Shown here: positions 7,792 through 15,930 of the stretch, in pieces | Position numbering within the stretch: position 1 is the stretch's first letter | Layout: each line of letters opens with the position of its first letter | NCBI GenBank assembly: GCA_009699825.1 | Contig: WLNM01000001.1 | Span: 1 to 39,657, forward strand | Source of the DNA: Actinomycetota bacterium | GTDB lineage: Bacteria; Actinomycetota; Actinomycetes; Nanopelagicales; Nanopelagicaceae | Reading direction: 5' to 3' | Length of the DNA stretch: 39,657 nucleotides | Program-made: the position numbers and the translations under genes | Notes under the pieces: generated by a model | The model's database searches: none | What the model saw: the letters and a program-made list of their open reading frames with translations, nothing else | Told to the model about the DNA's origin: nothing

Positions 7792-7818
7792 GGCCGGAGG
7801 AAGATACGAGAACGCTAC

Positions 7819-8502
7819 CTATTTCTGAGAGGTAATTCGGGAAACAACACCCAATGAGATGGCAATAGATTGGCCGATTAGCAGGGCAAAAAGTGCGGTT
7901 CCAAGCCCGACAGTGCCCCCAAGGAAGGCTCCAATAATGAGTACCGTGGATTCAATTCCCAGTCGAACTCTTCCCACGCGGATTCCGCTTCGATTGTGAA
8001 GGGCAGTCATTAGTCCATCTCTAGGTCCCGGCCCTAGAGCACATGTTATGTAGAGTGCAGAGCCCATTCCAACCATTGCGATCCCTAGTAAATCCATCAG
8101 TACACCTGATAAATAATTACTGGCTGAAGGAAAAACATTAACACCCAGTTGAATTGCACTTGCAATAATTACGATATTTGCGATTGTGCCAAAGCCTGGT
8201 TTTTCACGTAATGGAATCCATAAAAGTAAAACAAGGGTGCTAATGGTAAATGTTGAGATACCTAGAGAAATATCCAATTTTTTCGAAACACCTTCTGCAA
8301 GAACTGTCCAAGGAGCATTGCCTGTGCCGCTTTGTACAAAAAGTGAATCCCCGAGACCGAAAATAAGTAATCCGAAAAAAAGAATAAGTGTTCTACGTAT
8401 TGATAAATCCCATCTATGCCGCGCAGCCCATGAAGTATGTGGAATAGTCCTATGGGGGCGTAGGAATTCTAAAAAAACATTCTTCGAGGCATCTGAACTC
8501 AT
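7819..8502 (-). CDS. YczE/YyaS-like integral membrane protein
   Basis: Membrane protein of about 227 residues with five or six hydrophobic segments. Recognisable family stretches are FGLGDSLFVQSGTGNAPWTVLAEG and ALGPGPRDGLMTAL, as in the YczE/YyaS (YitT-like) membrane proteins; their function is not established. The frame stays open to 8853, but that extension lies antisense inside the DUF554 gene and is compositionally unlike a protein start. ATG at 8502 is chosen because the membrane domain follows directly and a TACTAT hexamer ends six bases upstream. Confidence 0.85.
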   Translation of the reverse strand: MSSDASKNVFLEFLRPHRTIPHTSWAARHRWDLSIRRTLILFFGLLIFGLGDSLFVQSGTGNAPWTVLAEGVSKKLDISLGISTFTISTLVLLLWIPLREKPGFGTIANIVIIASAIQLGVNVFPSASNYLSGVLMDLLGIAMVGMGSALYITCALGPGPRDGLMTALHNRSGIRVGRVRLGIESTVLIIGAFLGGTVGLGTALFALLIGQSIAISLGVVSRITSQK

Positions 8503-8508
8503 TGAGCA

Positions 8509-8514
8509 ATAGTA
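8509..8514 (-). promoter_or_regulatory. Leaderless-type -10 hexamer of the YczE-like gene (TACTAT)
   Basis: Minus-strand TACTAT ends six bases before the ATG at 8502. It lies back to back with the -10 of the divergent DUF554 gene (8520-8525). Confidence 0.6.
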
Positions 8515-8519
8515 CGGGG

Positions 8520-8525
8520 TAGACT
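8520..8525 (+). promoter_or_regulatory. -10 hexamer ahead of the DUF554 gene (TAGACT)
   Basis: TAGACT ends six bases before an ATG at 8532. That ATG opens a five-codon frame whose TGA overlaps the GTG start of the DUF554 gene at 8546. GAGG at 8534-8537 could also serve as a ribosome site for that GTG. Confidence 0.5.
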
Positions 8526-8545
8526 GCGTCAATGAGGTTTTTATC

Positions 8546-9283
8546 GTGATTATCGGCTTAGGTACTTTAATTAATATCGCAACAATTGTTGCTGGTGCAA
8601 CCGTTGGTGTTTTGGCTGGATCTCGCTTAGCCCCAAAAACTCGTGATTTGATAACAGATATTTTGGGTTTAATCACAATACTTGCGGCTTCTAGTGCTGT
8701 TATCCCGATGTTTAGCAGTGAATTCTCTTCTTCGCTTCCAAAGGGGTGGACGTTATTGAGCATTCTGGGTTCATTACTACTCGGAGGTTTAATTGGCTCC
8801 GCATTAAAGTTAGAAGATCGCTTGGAGAAACTTGGCGAGAAACTACGTCGCAAATTTGGTGCGCATCAAGAAGGAACTTTTGTGGAAGGTTTTGTTTCTT
8901 CTTCCCTACTTTTTGTTATTGGCCCTCTTGCTATTTTAGGAAGTATTAGCGATGGCATGGGTACCGGAATTGACCAGCTTTCCTTAAAATCAATCCTCGA
9001 TTTTTTTGCAGCCATAGCCTTTGCTGCCTCTTTAGGCTGGGGAGTAGCTGCTTCAGCGATTCCAGTTGGCATATATCAAGGTATCTGGACCTTGGTTGGT
9101 TTATTTCTTGGAAACATTCTGGCGCAATATCAAGTTGACGCCATGACAATTGTCGGTGGATTGCTCCTACTGTCCATTGGATTACGCCTACTTCGTATCA
9201 AGGAAGTAGCAGTCGGAAACCTATTACCGGCTTTGGCTATTGCTCCGATTTTTGTTTATGTACTCCACACGTTTCTATCTTAG
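8546..9283 (+). CDS. DUF554 family membrane protein
   Basis: Integral membrane protein of 245 residues and about seven hydrophobic helices, belonging to DUF554 (YdfK/YqgA-like). The N-terminus GLGTLINIATIVAGATVG, the GSLLLGGLIGSALKLEDRLEKLG segment, the FVIGPLAILGSISDG stretch and the C-terminal GLLLLSIGLRLL are characteristic. Its function is unknown. The GTG start at 8546 follows GAGG (8534-8537) and overlaps the stop of a five-codon reading frame beginning at 8532. The tail overlaps the convergent alcohol dehydrogenase gene by four bases. Confidence 0.9.
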   Translation: MIIGLGTLINIATIVAGATVGVLAGSRLAPKTRDLITDILGLITILAASSAVIPMFSSEFSSSLPKGWTLLSILGSLLLGGLIGSALKLEDRLEKLGEKLRRKFGAHQEGTFVEGFVSSSLLFVIGPLAILGSISDGMGTGIDQLSLKSILDFFAAIAFAASLGWGVAASAIPVGIYQGIWTLVGLFLGNILAQYQVDAMTIVGGLLLLSIGLRLLRIKEVAVGNLLPALAIAPIFVYVLHTFLS

Positions 9284-10320
9284 AAAGTGCTGGCGTCGAT
9301 TACGAATCGATATTTAACATCACTGGCAACAGTGCGATCATATGCAGTGTTCGCATAATCTGCCTTGATAATTTCTACATCACTCACAATATTGTGCTTA
9401 CCGCAGAAATCGAGCATCTCTTGTAGTTCAGGCATGCCACCAATCATTGAACCAGTTAATGAGCGTCGTCCATCAAGCATTACACCAGGATTAAGTGCAT
9501 ATGGCTTACCAGGCAGACCAATAACAACAAGCGTGCCATCAAGTTTTAAACATTGTAAATATGCATTTATATCAAGCTCTGCACTTACTGTGTTTAGAAT
9601 GATATCGAATGATTTCTTTAATGTGTCCAATGCGCTTATATCTTTAGTGCTTACGAAGTGATGAGCGCCCATCTTTTTTGCGTCATTTTCTTTAGATGGT
9701 GAGTGGGACAAAACAGTAACTTCAGCGCCCATTGCAACTGCAAACTTTAGGCCCATGTGGCCTAATCCTCCGAGGCCCATAACCGCAACTTTCGTTTTTG
9801 GCCCTACATTTAAATGTTTGATCGGTGAATACAGAGTTATTCCGGCACACAAAAGGGGTGCAACACCTTCGAGTGGTAAATTTGCAGGAATGTGCACGGC
9901 GTAATCTTCATTGATAACAAAGGTATTTGAATAACCACCCCTTGTTTGATTCTTACCGTCGCGTTCCATGCTGTTGTACGTACCCGTCATTCCTTCAAGA
10001 CAGTAATTCTGTAATCCTTTTAGGCAGGTATCGCATTTACGGCACGAGTCAACAAAAACTCCTACGCCAATCAAGTTGCCTACCTTGAATTTACTTACAC
10101 CTGAACCGGTGGCAGTTACAACGCCTACGATTTCATGTCCAGGGACTAATGGATACAGAGCTGATCCCCACTCACCTCGGGCAGTATGGATATCTGAATG
10201 GCAAATACCAGTAAATTTCACATCGAGAGCAACATCGTGTGCTCCAATTTCGCGGCGATCAAATTCGAATGTTTTTAGGGGAGATGTTGCGTTATCGACT
10301 GCTAGGCCACGAGATTTCAT
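9280..10320 (-). CDS. Zinc-dependent alcohol dehydrogenase (AdhC/YahK-like)
   Basis: Medium-chain NAD(P)H-dependent alcohol/aldehyde oxidoreductase, 346 residues. Catalytic zinc ligands sit in GICHSDIH and PGHE. The four structural-zinc cysteines occur in CRKCDTC and NYC. The Rossmann nucleotide site is MGLGGLGHMGLKFA. The sequence resembles the cinnamyl-alcohol-dehydrogenase-like, NADP-preferring aldehyde reductases, but the natural substrate cannot be set. The frame is open to 10368, but ATG at 10320 has AAAGGA six bases upstream and begins at the conserved N-terminus, so it is preferred. It follows tdk by 16 bases and may be co-transcribed with it. Confidence 0.92.
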   Translation of the reverse strand: MKSRGLAVDNATSPLKTFEFDRREIGAHDVALDVKFTGICHSDIHTARGEWGSALYPLVPGHEIVGVVTATGSGVSKFKVGNLIGVGVFVDSCRKCDTCLKGLQNYCLEGMTGTYNSMERDGKNQTRGGYSNTFVINEDYAVHIPANLPLEGVAPLLCAGITLYSPIKHLNVGPKTKVAVMGLGGLGHMGLKFAVAMGAEVTVLSHSPSKENDAKKMGAHHFVSTKDISALDTLKKSFDIILNTVSAELDINAYLQCLKLDGTLVVIGLPGKPYALNPGVMLDGRRSLTGSMIGGMPELQEMLDFCGKHNIVSDVEIIKADYANTAYDRTVASDVKYRFVIDASTF

Positions 10321-10336
10321 ATTTATCCTTTGCTGG

Positions 10337-10978
10337 TTATGTGAATGGAAGTGGTTCTGTTGATACATGCGCAGCTCTTGATGAGCGGGCAGTTACTTCG
10401 CGCATATGATGTCTGCGACACAAAACTTCATATGCAATTTCTTGATCGGGAGCAACATCTCCTACAACGACTTGCTCTCCTTGGGTCACCATTGTGCCAC
10501 CGACGGTTCTGGCATTGTGTGTAGCACGCGAGCCACACCAACATAGTGCTTCAACTTGAAGCGTATTTACGCGGTCTGCAAGTTCAACTAAACGGGCAGA
10601 ACCTGGGAAAAGTTTTGTCCTAAAATCCGAAAGAATACCGAATGCATAGACATCGATACCTAGTCCATCAACTATTTTGGCTAATTCTTCGATCTGTTTT
10701 GGTTGATAGAATTGCGCTTCATCACAAATTATGTAATCGATACGTGAACCTTGCGATAAATTATCTACAACGTATTTGTGCAAATCCATTTCACTTGAAA
10801 CTTCAATTGCGGGGCTTTGTAATCCTAAACGTGATGAAATGACACCTGATCCAGCTCGATCCTGTGAGGTAAAAATCAAACCTGTACGACCTCTGCTTTG
10901 ATGGTTGTGCGCCGTCTGAAGTGCAAGCGTGGATTTGCCACTATCCATTGTTCCGCAGTAGTAAACGAGTTCGGGCAC
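10337..10978 (-). CDS. tdk: Thymidine kinase (type II)
   Basis: Phosphorylates thymidine (and deoxyuridine) with ATP in the salvage pathway. The 213-residue protein shows the P-loop GTMDSGKST (residues 9-17), the catalytic DEAQF (86-90), and the zinc-binding cysteines in CWCG and C..HH near the C-terminus, as in bacterial type II enzymes. The start is GTG at 10978. Six bases before it a CAAGAT hexamer (10990-10985) fits the -10 pattern except for its first base. Together with apt and the purine permease it points to active nucleobase/nucleoside salvage. Confidence 0.95.
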   Translation of the reverse strand: MPELVYYCGTMDSGKSTLALQTAHNHQSRGRTGLIFTSQDRAGSGVISSRLGLQSPAIEVSSEMDLHKYVVDNLSQGSRIDYIICDEAQFYQPKQIEELAKIVDGLGIDVYAFGILSDFRTKLFPGSARLVELADRVNTLQVEALCWCGSRATHNARTVGGTMVTQGEQVVVGDVAPDQEIAYEVLCRRHHMREVTARSSRAAHVSTEPLPFT

Positions 10979-11032
10979 GGGTTCATCTTGCCATTATTTG
11001 GGAATATTTGCAGGTTTAGATCGAAATCAAAA

Positions 11033-12913
11033 CTATAGATTTACACCATCATCCCGCAAAGCTTGAGTTAAGAGGGGTATCAAAGAGATGGCAATGTCCA
11101 TTGAAATATGCGAAGCATCTCGATATACAACTACTCCGTCCTTGACCGCGGTGCACACGTCCGAACATAACCAAGAATTTGGATCGATTACTGTGAAGCC
11201 AGGTATGGAAAGGTCTTCGCTGCGCATAGTTGTGTTGCACATTGATATCGGATTACTGGCCAAACATGCTGGAATATCTCGTGCTGGGTGCGGTGTGTCT
11301 GTTATGTAAATCAGATGCCGAGAAGAATCCTTCACATCATTGAGTAATTTGCGCTGACCGTCATTCCACCACACAAGGCGATTTTTAAACGCTGGTGGCT
11401 GACCGAAATATTGAAAACTGCTCATGATCAAAATATCTGGCTTAATTTTTTGAATTCGTTTGATTGAATTATCTCGCCATTTTGCACAGCGTGACATTTT
11501 AAATGCACCTTGGTCTAGTCGTATGACATCCACGGATGAACACGCTGATTTTGTTAAGGAAATCAACTTGTATCCGGAACGAGAAGCAATTTCGACGAGA
11601 GCAGGAAACCACTGAGCCGCATGAGAATCGCCGTATAGAACCATCGTTTTGGATGAATTTATATCTGCGTATTCACACTTACCTGAAACAGAATCTGCAT
11701 ATGTAGCATGGCAACCATCTTTGTAGATTATCGGAAGAGCCTTTATTTCAGCCAGAGATACTGAACCTTTAACTCCAGAAATATCAAATTTGTCGCTTGT
11801 AGTAAGTGAAATTGCTGTGCCGAGGAGGACTGAAACTATGGTCAGAATAGCTGCTCTCTTATAAATCCATGATGGGGCAGCTGAATATCTACGCATTGGA
11901 TCTTCGACATATCTGTGCGTGAGATCTGCTAAAACTATAGTGAATAAGATTGCAATTATTCGTTCATAGATAGCAAGGGGACGAGCAAGGTATGTACTCG
12001 GTAAGACAAGCAATGGCCAATGCCACAGATAGAGTGGATAAGAGATATTACCGAGCCATTGGAAAAGACGACTATTAGCGACATCATCTAGAAATGGTGG
12101 CCATGAGTTAATGGAAGCTATAAGTAAAAAAGTACCCAAAACTGGCAAGACTGCCTTTATCCCAGGAAATGCAGTTGTTTCATTGTAAAGAAACGCGCTT
12201 ATCAAAATTAGAGTAAAGCCAACTAAACCGACCAATTTCTTGGTTTTAAATGCCGGGACCAGTACTAAGAGCGCACCAAGCCCTAATTCCCACGCCCGAG
12301 TGGGTAATGAATAAAACGCCCAAATAGGTGAAGTTTCAGTTTGATATAGGGAAAAAATAAATGATAGCAACGAAAAAGTGGCAACCAAAAAAGTTATAAC
12401 ACTTCTCTTTTTGACTCTCTTTGCAATTGAGAAAAAAATGAGAATCAGTAATGGCCAGAGCAAGTAAAACTGTTCTTCAACGGCTAGTGACCAGTAGTGG
12501 ATTACAGGGGATGGGGTTGCGTCCAAATTTTGATAATCAGCCTGCCACCAAGCAAAAAGGTAATTTGAAATGTATAAACTCGCGGCAATAATGTCGCGGC
12601 CCAGCGAAGATCTCATAGTTGCAGGTATTAGCAGCCAAGAGACGATTGCAGTGACCGCTAAAATAAAGAATGAAGTTGGCAGTAAACGTTTGAATCGACG
12701 AGAATAAAACTGCTTGAAATTTATCGTTCCTGTTCGGTCGATCTCTCGAACAAGAAGCCCCGTGATCAAAAAACCACTGATCACATAGAAAATATCTACC
12801 CCGATAAATCCGCCGCTTACCCATTTAGCGTGAAATAGGGTTACCAATATGGCGGCAAGGGCTCTTAGCCCTTGAATTTGGGAGATTTTTGGTGTTGAGA
12901 ATTTGGCGCTCAT
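11033..12913 (-). CDS. OafA/OatA-type O-acyltransferase with C-terminal SGNH domain
   Basis: Large two-domain membrane enzyme (626 residues). The N-terminal acyltransferase-3 domain has about ten membrane helices, with the catalytic-type QGLRALAAILVTLFHAKW and GFIGVDIFYVISGFLITGLL. The C-terminal SGNH esterase-like domain shows the nucleophile block VLYGDSHAAQW (serine near residue 429) and the DASH acid-histidine pair near residues 597-600. Such proteins move acetyl or other acyl groups across the membrane onto peptidoglycan or surface glycans; which acceptor is used here cannot be told. Its ATG overlaps the apt stop in an ATGA, so it is translated with apt, an unusual partner. Confidence 0.9.
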   Translation of the reverse strand: MSAKFSTPKISQIQGLRALAAILVTLFHAKWVSGGFIGVDIFYVISGFLITGLLVREIDRTGTINFKQFYSRRFKRLLPTSFFILAVTAIVSWLLIPATMRSSLGRDIIAASLYISNYLFAWWQADYQNLDATPSPVIHYWSLAVEEQFYLLWPLLILIFFSIAKRVKKRSVITFLVATFSLLSFIFSLYQTETSPIWAFYSLPTRAWELGLGALLVLVPAFKTKKLVGLVGFTLILISAFLYNETTAFPGIKAVLPVLGTFLLIASINSWPPFLDDVANSRLFQWLGNISYPLYLWHWPLLVLPSTYLARPLAIYERIIAILFTIVLADLTHRYVEDPMRRYSAAPSWIYKRAAILTIVSVLLGTAISLTTSDKFDISGVKGSVSLAEIKALPIIYKDGCHATYADSVSGKCEYADINSSKTMVLYGDSHAAQWFPALVEIASRSGYKLISLTKSACSSVDVIRLDQGAFKMSRCAKWRDNSIKRIQKIKPDILIMSSFQYFGQPPAFKNRLVWWNDGQRKLLNDVKDSSRHLIYITDTPHPARDIPACLASNPISMCNTTMRSEDLSIPGFTVIDPNSWLCSDVCTAVKDGVVVYRDASHISMDIAISLIPLLTQALRDDGVNL

Positions 12914-13437
12914 ACTATGTGCAAGGAATCTAGTTTAATTTCGGGAAATTCTTGGGCAATTTTTATCCGGCCCTTCAAAGCAGCTATTTCCAATAAGAAA
13001 AAAATATGAGTTACATCAGAACCGGTTTTTTGAATCAAACGAATTGCCGCACACGCAGTACCTCCGGTGGCAAGAACGTCATCGACGATCAGCACTCTAG
13101 ATCCCGATGGGCAAGCATCTGCGTGTATTTCAAGAGTATCTATTCCGTATTCCAACCCATAATTTTCTGAGTATATATCTGATGGTAATTTTCCTGATTT
13201 GCGTATCGGAATAAATCCACGAGACGCATAGTTTGCGATTGCCGATGCAAAAATAAATCCACGGGCTTCCATCCCTGCAACGTAGTCAAAGGTTGAATTT
13301 TCTGGAGACATTTGTTTAATGATTAGTGCGAAGGCTTCACCGTTGGCGAGCAAAGGAGTGATGTCCTGGAATGTGATTCCGGGTTTAGGGAAATCCGGAA
13401 TTTCACGGATTAATCCCAATGCCTTTTCAATATTCAC
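12910..13437 (-). CDS. apt: Adenine phosphoribosyltransferase
   Basis: Converts adenine and PRPP to AMP (purine salvage). The 175-residue length is standard. The family signatures FPKPGITFQDITPLLAN, the YVAGMEARGFIF segment, IRKSGKLP and the PRPP motif VLIVDDVLATGGTA are all present. The start is GTG at 13437, only 24 bases after the 3' end of tRNA-Leu on the same strand. No clean -10 sits ahead of the GTG, so the gene may be transcribed with the tRNA and released by tRNA processing. Its TGA stop overlaps the acyltransferase start. Confidence 0.95.
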   Translation of the reverse strand: MNIEKALGLIREIPDFPKPGITFQDITPLLANGEAFALIIKQMSPENSTFDYVAGMEARGFIFASAIANYASRGFIPIRKSGKLPSDIYSENYGLEYGIDTLEIHADACPSGSRVLIVDDVLATGGTACAAIRLIQKTGSDVTHIFFLLEIAALKGRIKIAQEFPEIKLDSLHIV

Positions 13438-13461
13438 AATGCTGATAGTTTCATATTTTTG

Positions 13462-13545
13462 TGTCCGAGAGGGGACTTGAACCCCTAAGCCCTTGCGGGC
13501 ACTAACACCTCAAGCTAGCGCGTCTGCCAATTCCGCCACCCGGAC
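13462..13545 (-). tRNA. tRNA-Leu (anticodon GAG)
   Basis: Class II tRNA of 84 bases. The acceptor strands GTCCGGG and CTCGGAC pair in seven steps (one G-T) with discriminator A. The D-arm carries TGGCGGAATTGGCAGACGC, the anticodon stem CTAGC/GTTAG closes the loop TTGAGGT (anticodon GAG), a variable arm GCCCGCAAGGGC follows, and the T arm is GGGGTTCAAGTCCCC. The CCA end is not encoded. Confidence 0.95.
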
Positions 13546-13558
13546 GAGTGTGAGTAGA

Positions 13559-13587
13559 ACGATAGCAATGCCTGTAAAGGTAAGCAA
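13559..13587 (-). promoter_or_regulatory. Promoter of tRNA-Leu
   Basis: On the minus strand, -35 TTGCTT (13587-13582) and -10 TATCGT (13564-13559) are 17 bases apart. Transcription would start about seven bases on, a dozen bases ahead of the tRNA. This is one of few places with a readable -35, as expected for a stable RNA gene. Confidence 0.5.
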
Positions 13588-13616
13588 AAGCCCCCTTTCT
13601 AAGGGAGAATGTGACT

Positions 13617-14945
13617 ATGACTTCGTTGCAATTAAGTGAACTGGATCGCAAAGAGTTGCATACGGAAGTAATTTCAATATGCCAAAGGCTTATCAGGATT
13701 CCCAGCGTTAATTACGGCGACGGTAAAGGTGATGAATCTGCCATCGCATCTACAGTTGTGGAATTACTTGCCGAAGTTGGCATAGCTTCGAAGATTTACG
13801 AATCAGCACCGGGTCGATGCAATGTAATTGCAACGATCGAAGGTCTTGATGCGAAGAGGCCAGGATTAGTTCTGCATGGGCATCTAGATGTTGTTCCAGC
13901 CAACGCGCAAGATTGGAGTGTTGAACCATTTGCTGCAGAAATTAGAGACGGAATGATTTGGGGACGCGGCGCTGTCGACATGAAAAATACAGATGCGATG
14001 ATTATTGCGATTTTTCGTATGTGGGCTAGAAAAGGAATTAAACCGCCCAGAAATATAGTCTTAGCTTTTTTTGCTGATGAAGAAGCTGGTTCTCTTTTTG
14101 GATCTCGATGGATGGTCGCAAATCATCCAGAGGTTTTCAGTGGATGTTCAGAGGCGATATCCGAGGTCGGAGGATTTTCCGTCACGGTTGCGGATAACAA
14201 ACGTCTGTATTTCATTGAAGCTGCTCAAAAAGGTATTCACTGGATGAGATTGAGTGCAGATGGTCGAGCCGGCCATGGATCAATGATGAATTCAGAAAAT
14301 GCATTAACACGATTGAGTGAAGCTGTTTCCGCTGTTGGAAATTATGAGTGGCCACAAAAATACACAAAAACAGTGAAAATTCTTTTCAAAAAAATTGCAG
14401 AAGTTACTGGTAAAAAATACGACGAGAAAGATTTACGGCCACTCTTACAGGAGTTGGGTCCGATGGTACGAATGATTGGTGCAACACTGCAAAATACTGC
14501 TAACCCAACAATGTTAGATGCTGGTTATAAAGCAAATGTCATTCCACAATCTGCTAGTGCTGTTATTGATGGCCGTTTCCTTCCTGGAATGGAAGATGAA
14601 CTCAATGAAACTATCAAAAAAATTGTTGGACCAGATATCAAGATTGAAACGATTACTCATGATATTGCTTTAGAAGTTGATTTCGAAGGCGAAATAGTAG
14701 ATGCCATGACGAATGCGATTCTTGCCTTTGATCCTGAAGGAATTCCTGTTCCTTATTTGATGAGTGGTGGCACGGATAACAAAGCGCTGAGTGAACTAGG
14801 AATAGTTGGATATGGTTTTTCTCCCTTGAAATTGCCAGCAGATTTGGATTTTATGGCGTTATTTCATGGTGTAGATGAGAGAGTGCCGATTGATAGTTTG
14901 AAATTTGGAACTGATGTTTTGGAGAATTTTTTAAGAAATTCTTGA
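13617..14945 (+). CDS. M20 family metallopeptidase/deacylase
   Basis: Zinc hydrolase of the M20 (ArgE/DapE/carboxypeptidase) family, 442 residues, cytoplasmic. Metal and catalytic residues are in place: HGHLDVVP (His and Asp), WGRGAVDMKN (bridging Asp), FADEEAGSLFG (catalytic Glu pair) and a C-terminal histidine in LFHGVDERVP. The dimerisation domain carries GRAGHGSMM. The substrate (dipeptide, N-acyl amino acid) is not decidable; related M20 genes lie near mshC in mycobacteria. ATG 13617 and GTG 13611 are both possible starts. AAGGGAGA (13601-13608) favours 13617, and a -10-like GAGAAT ends six bases before it. Confidence 0.88.
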   Translation: MTSLQLSELDRKELHTEVISICQRLIRIPSVNYGDGKGDESAIASTVVELLAEVGIASKIYESAPGRCNVIATIEGLDAKRPGLVLHGHLDVVPANAQDWSVEPFAAEIRDGMIWGRGAVDMKNTDAMIIAIFRMWARKGIKPPRNIVLAFFADEEAGSLFGSRWMVANHPEVFSGCSEAISEVGGFSVTVADNKRLYFIEAAQKGIHWMRLSADGRAGHGSMMNSENALTRLSEAVSAVGNYEWPQKYTKTVKILFKKIAEVTGKKYDEKDLRPLLQELGPMVRMIGATLQNTANPTMLDAGYKANVIPQSASAVIDGRFLPGMEDELNETIKKIVGPDIKIETITHDIALEVDFEGEIVDAMTNAILAFDPEGIPVPYLMSGGTDNKALSELGIVGYGFSPLKLPADLDFMALFHGVDERVPIDSLKFGTDVLENFLRNS

Positions 14946-15881
14946 TACTTGATTTAATGCGCTGCGAACTACATCTGGCAAAACAACCTCTTCACTTGAT
15001 AGAGCGCCTCTTAATTGGGCTCCTGTACGAGCGCCAAGAATTACGCTCGTTACTGCTGGAGCATCTCTAACCCAGGCAAGTGCTACTTCCAGAGGTGAAT
15101 AACCTAAACCATCAGCCGCCACACAAACAGCTTCAACGATTTGAGTTTGTTTATCGGATAGATAAGGCTCTACAAAAGAAGAAAAATGTGGGGTTGCCGC
15201 CCGTGAGTCACTAGGTATTCCTCTTCTATATTTACCTGTTAGAACTCCACGACCCAATGGTGACCACGCAAGTAATCCAATATCCAAACTGCTGACTGCA
15301 TCTATTAGATCTTCCTCAATTTTACGATTTAGTAAAGAATATTCATTTTGAATTGTCGTGATCGGAGCTTTGTTCGCTATAACTTCCTGTCTTGTAATTG
15401 CGCGAGCACTTTGCCACCCTGAAAAATTCGAAATTCCGACGTATCTTGCTTTGCCACTTGCGTAGGCATAATCAAGTGCGGACAAGGTGTCATCCAATGG
15501 ATTCTTCGGATCCCATGTGTGCACCTGCCATAAATCCAAGTGATCAGTATTTAACCGTTGCAAAGAATTTTCTAATTGCGCAATGAGAGCAGACCGTGAA
15601 TTATCAACAGTACGAACACCATCTGGAAAACTCAGACCAGCTTTAGAAGCAATAACTACATCATTGCGATCAAAGAGAGTTCCTATCAATCCACCTATTA
15701 CTCGCTCACTATCACCATCGCCATATACGGCAGCAGTGTCCAGAAAATTTCCACCAGCATCAAGAAAAGCACGACATTGATCTGCAGCTTCATGCTCATC
15801 AGTATCCCTGCCCCATGTCATGGTTCCGAGGCCGATTCTAGAAAGCATCAGTCCACTTTTACCCGCGCGCCTTAATTGCAT
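14931..15881 (-). CDS. Aldo/keto reductase
   Basis: NADPH-dependent oxidoreductase with a TIM-barrel fold, 316 residues. The catalytic tetrad is visible: Asp and Tyr in FLDTAAVYGDG, Lys in VIASKAG, His in DLWQVHTWDP. The NADPH loop SVILGARTGAQL comes late in the protein. It is closest in style to the YajO/Tas-like general AKRs; the substrate is unknown. The last 15 bases overlap the end of the convergent M20 gene. The start is supported by a TAAGGT hexamer six bases upstream of ATG 15881. Confidence 0.92.
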   Translation of the reverse strand: MQLRRAGKSGLMLSRIGLGTMTWGRDTDEHEAADQCRAFLDAGGNFLDTAAVYGDGDSERVIGGLIGTLFDRNDVVIASKAGLSFPDGVRTVDNSRSALIAQLENSLQRLNTDHLDLWQVHTWDPKNPLDDTLSALDYAYASGKARYVGISNFSGWQSARAITRQEVIANKAPITTIQNEYSLLNRKIEEDLIDAVSSLDIGLLAWSPLGRGVLTGKYRRGIPSDSRAATPHFSSFVEPYLSDKQTQIVEAVCVAADGLGYSPLEVALAWVRDAPAVTSVILGARTGAQLRGALSSEEVVLPDVVRSALNQVSRIS

Positions 15882-15887
15882 GGTGAG

Positions 15888-15893
15888 ACCTTA
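15888..15893 (-). promoter_or_regulatory. Leaderless-type -10 hexamer of the aldo/keto reductase (TAAGGT)
   Basis: Minus-strand TAAGGT ends six bases before ATG 15881. The 49-base gap to the divergent histidine phosphatase gene holds this element and the opposing TAACCT, with no ribosome sites. Confidence 0.6.
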
Positions 15894-15918
15894 GCAAGTG
15901 TGTATTCCTAAATCCCGA

Positions 15919-15924
15919 TAACCT
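15919..15924 (+). promoter_or_regulatory. Leaderless-type -10 hexamer of the mycothiol-linked operon (TAACCT)
   Basis: TAACCT ends six bases before the GTG at 15931 and supports that GTG as both transcription and translation start. Confidence 0.6.
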
Positions 15925-15930
15925 TGCTCT

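Noticed and set aside
8527..8532. TTGACG as a -35 for the YczE-like gene (minus strand)
   Set aside because: Only 12 bases separate it from TACTAT; normal spacing is 16-18, and TTGACG also overlaps the start region of the opposite transcript.
8503..8853. Long N-terminal extension of the YczE-like reading frame
   Set aside because: It lies antisense to the DUF554 gene, shows no membrane or family features, and the TACTAT hexamer plus ATG at 8502 explains the start.
13593..13605. CCCTT-TCT-AAGGG hairpin between tRNA-Leu and the M20 gene
   Set aside because: Five pairs with a three-base loop and no T-run; it is small enough to be chance and lies just in front of a start codon.
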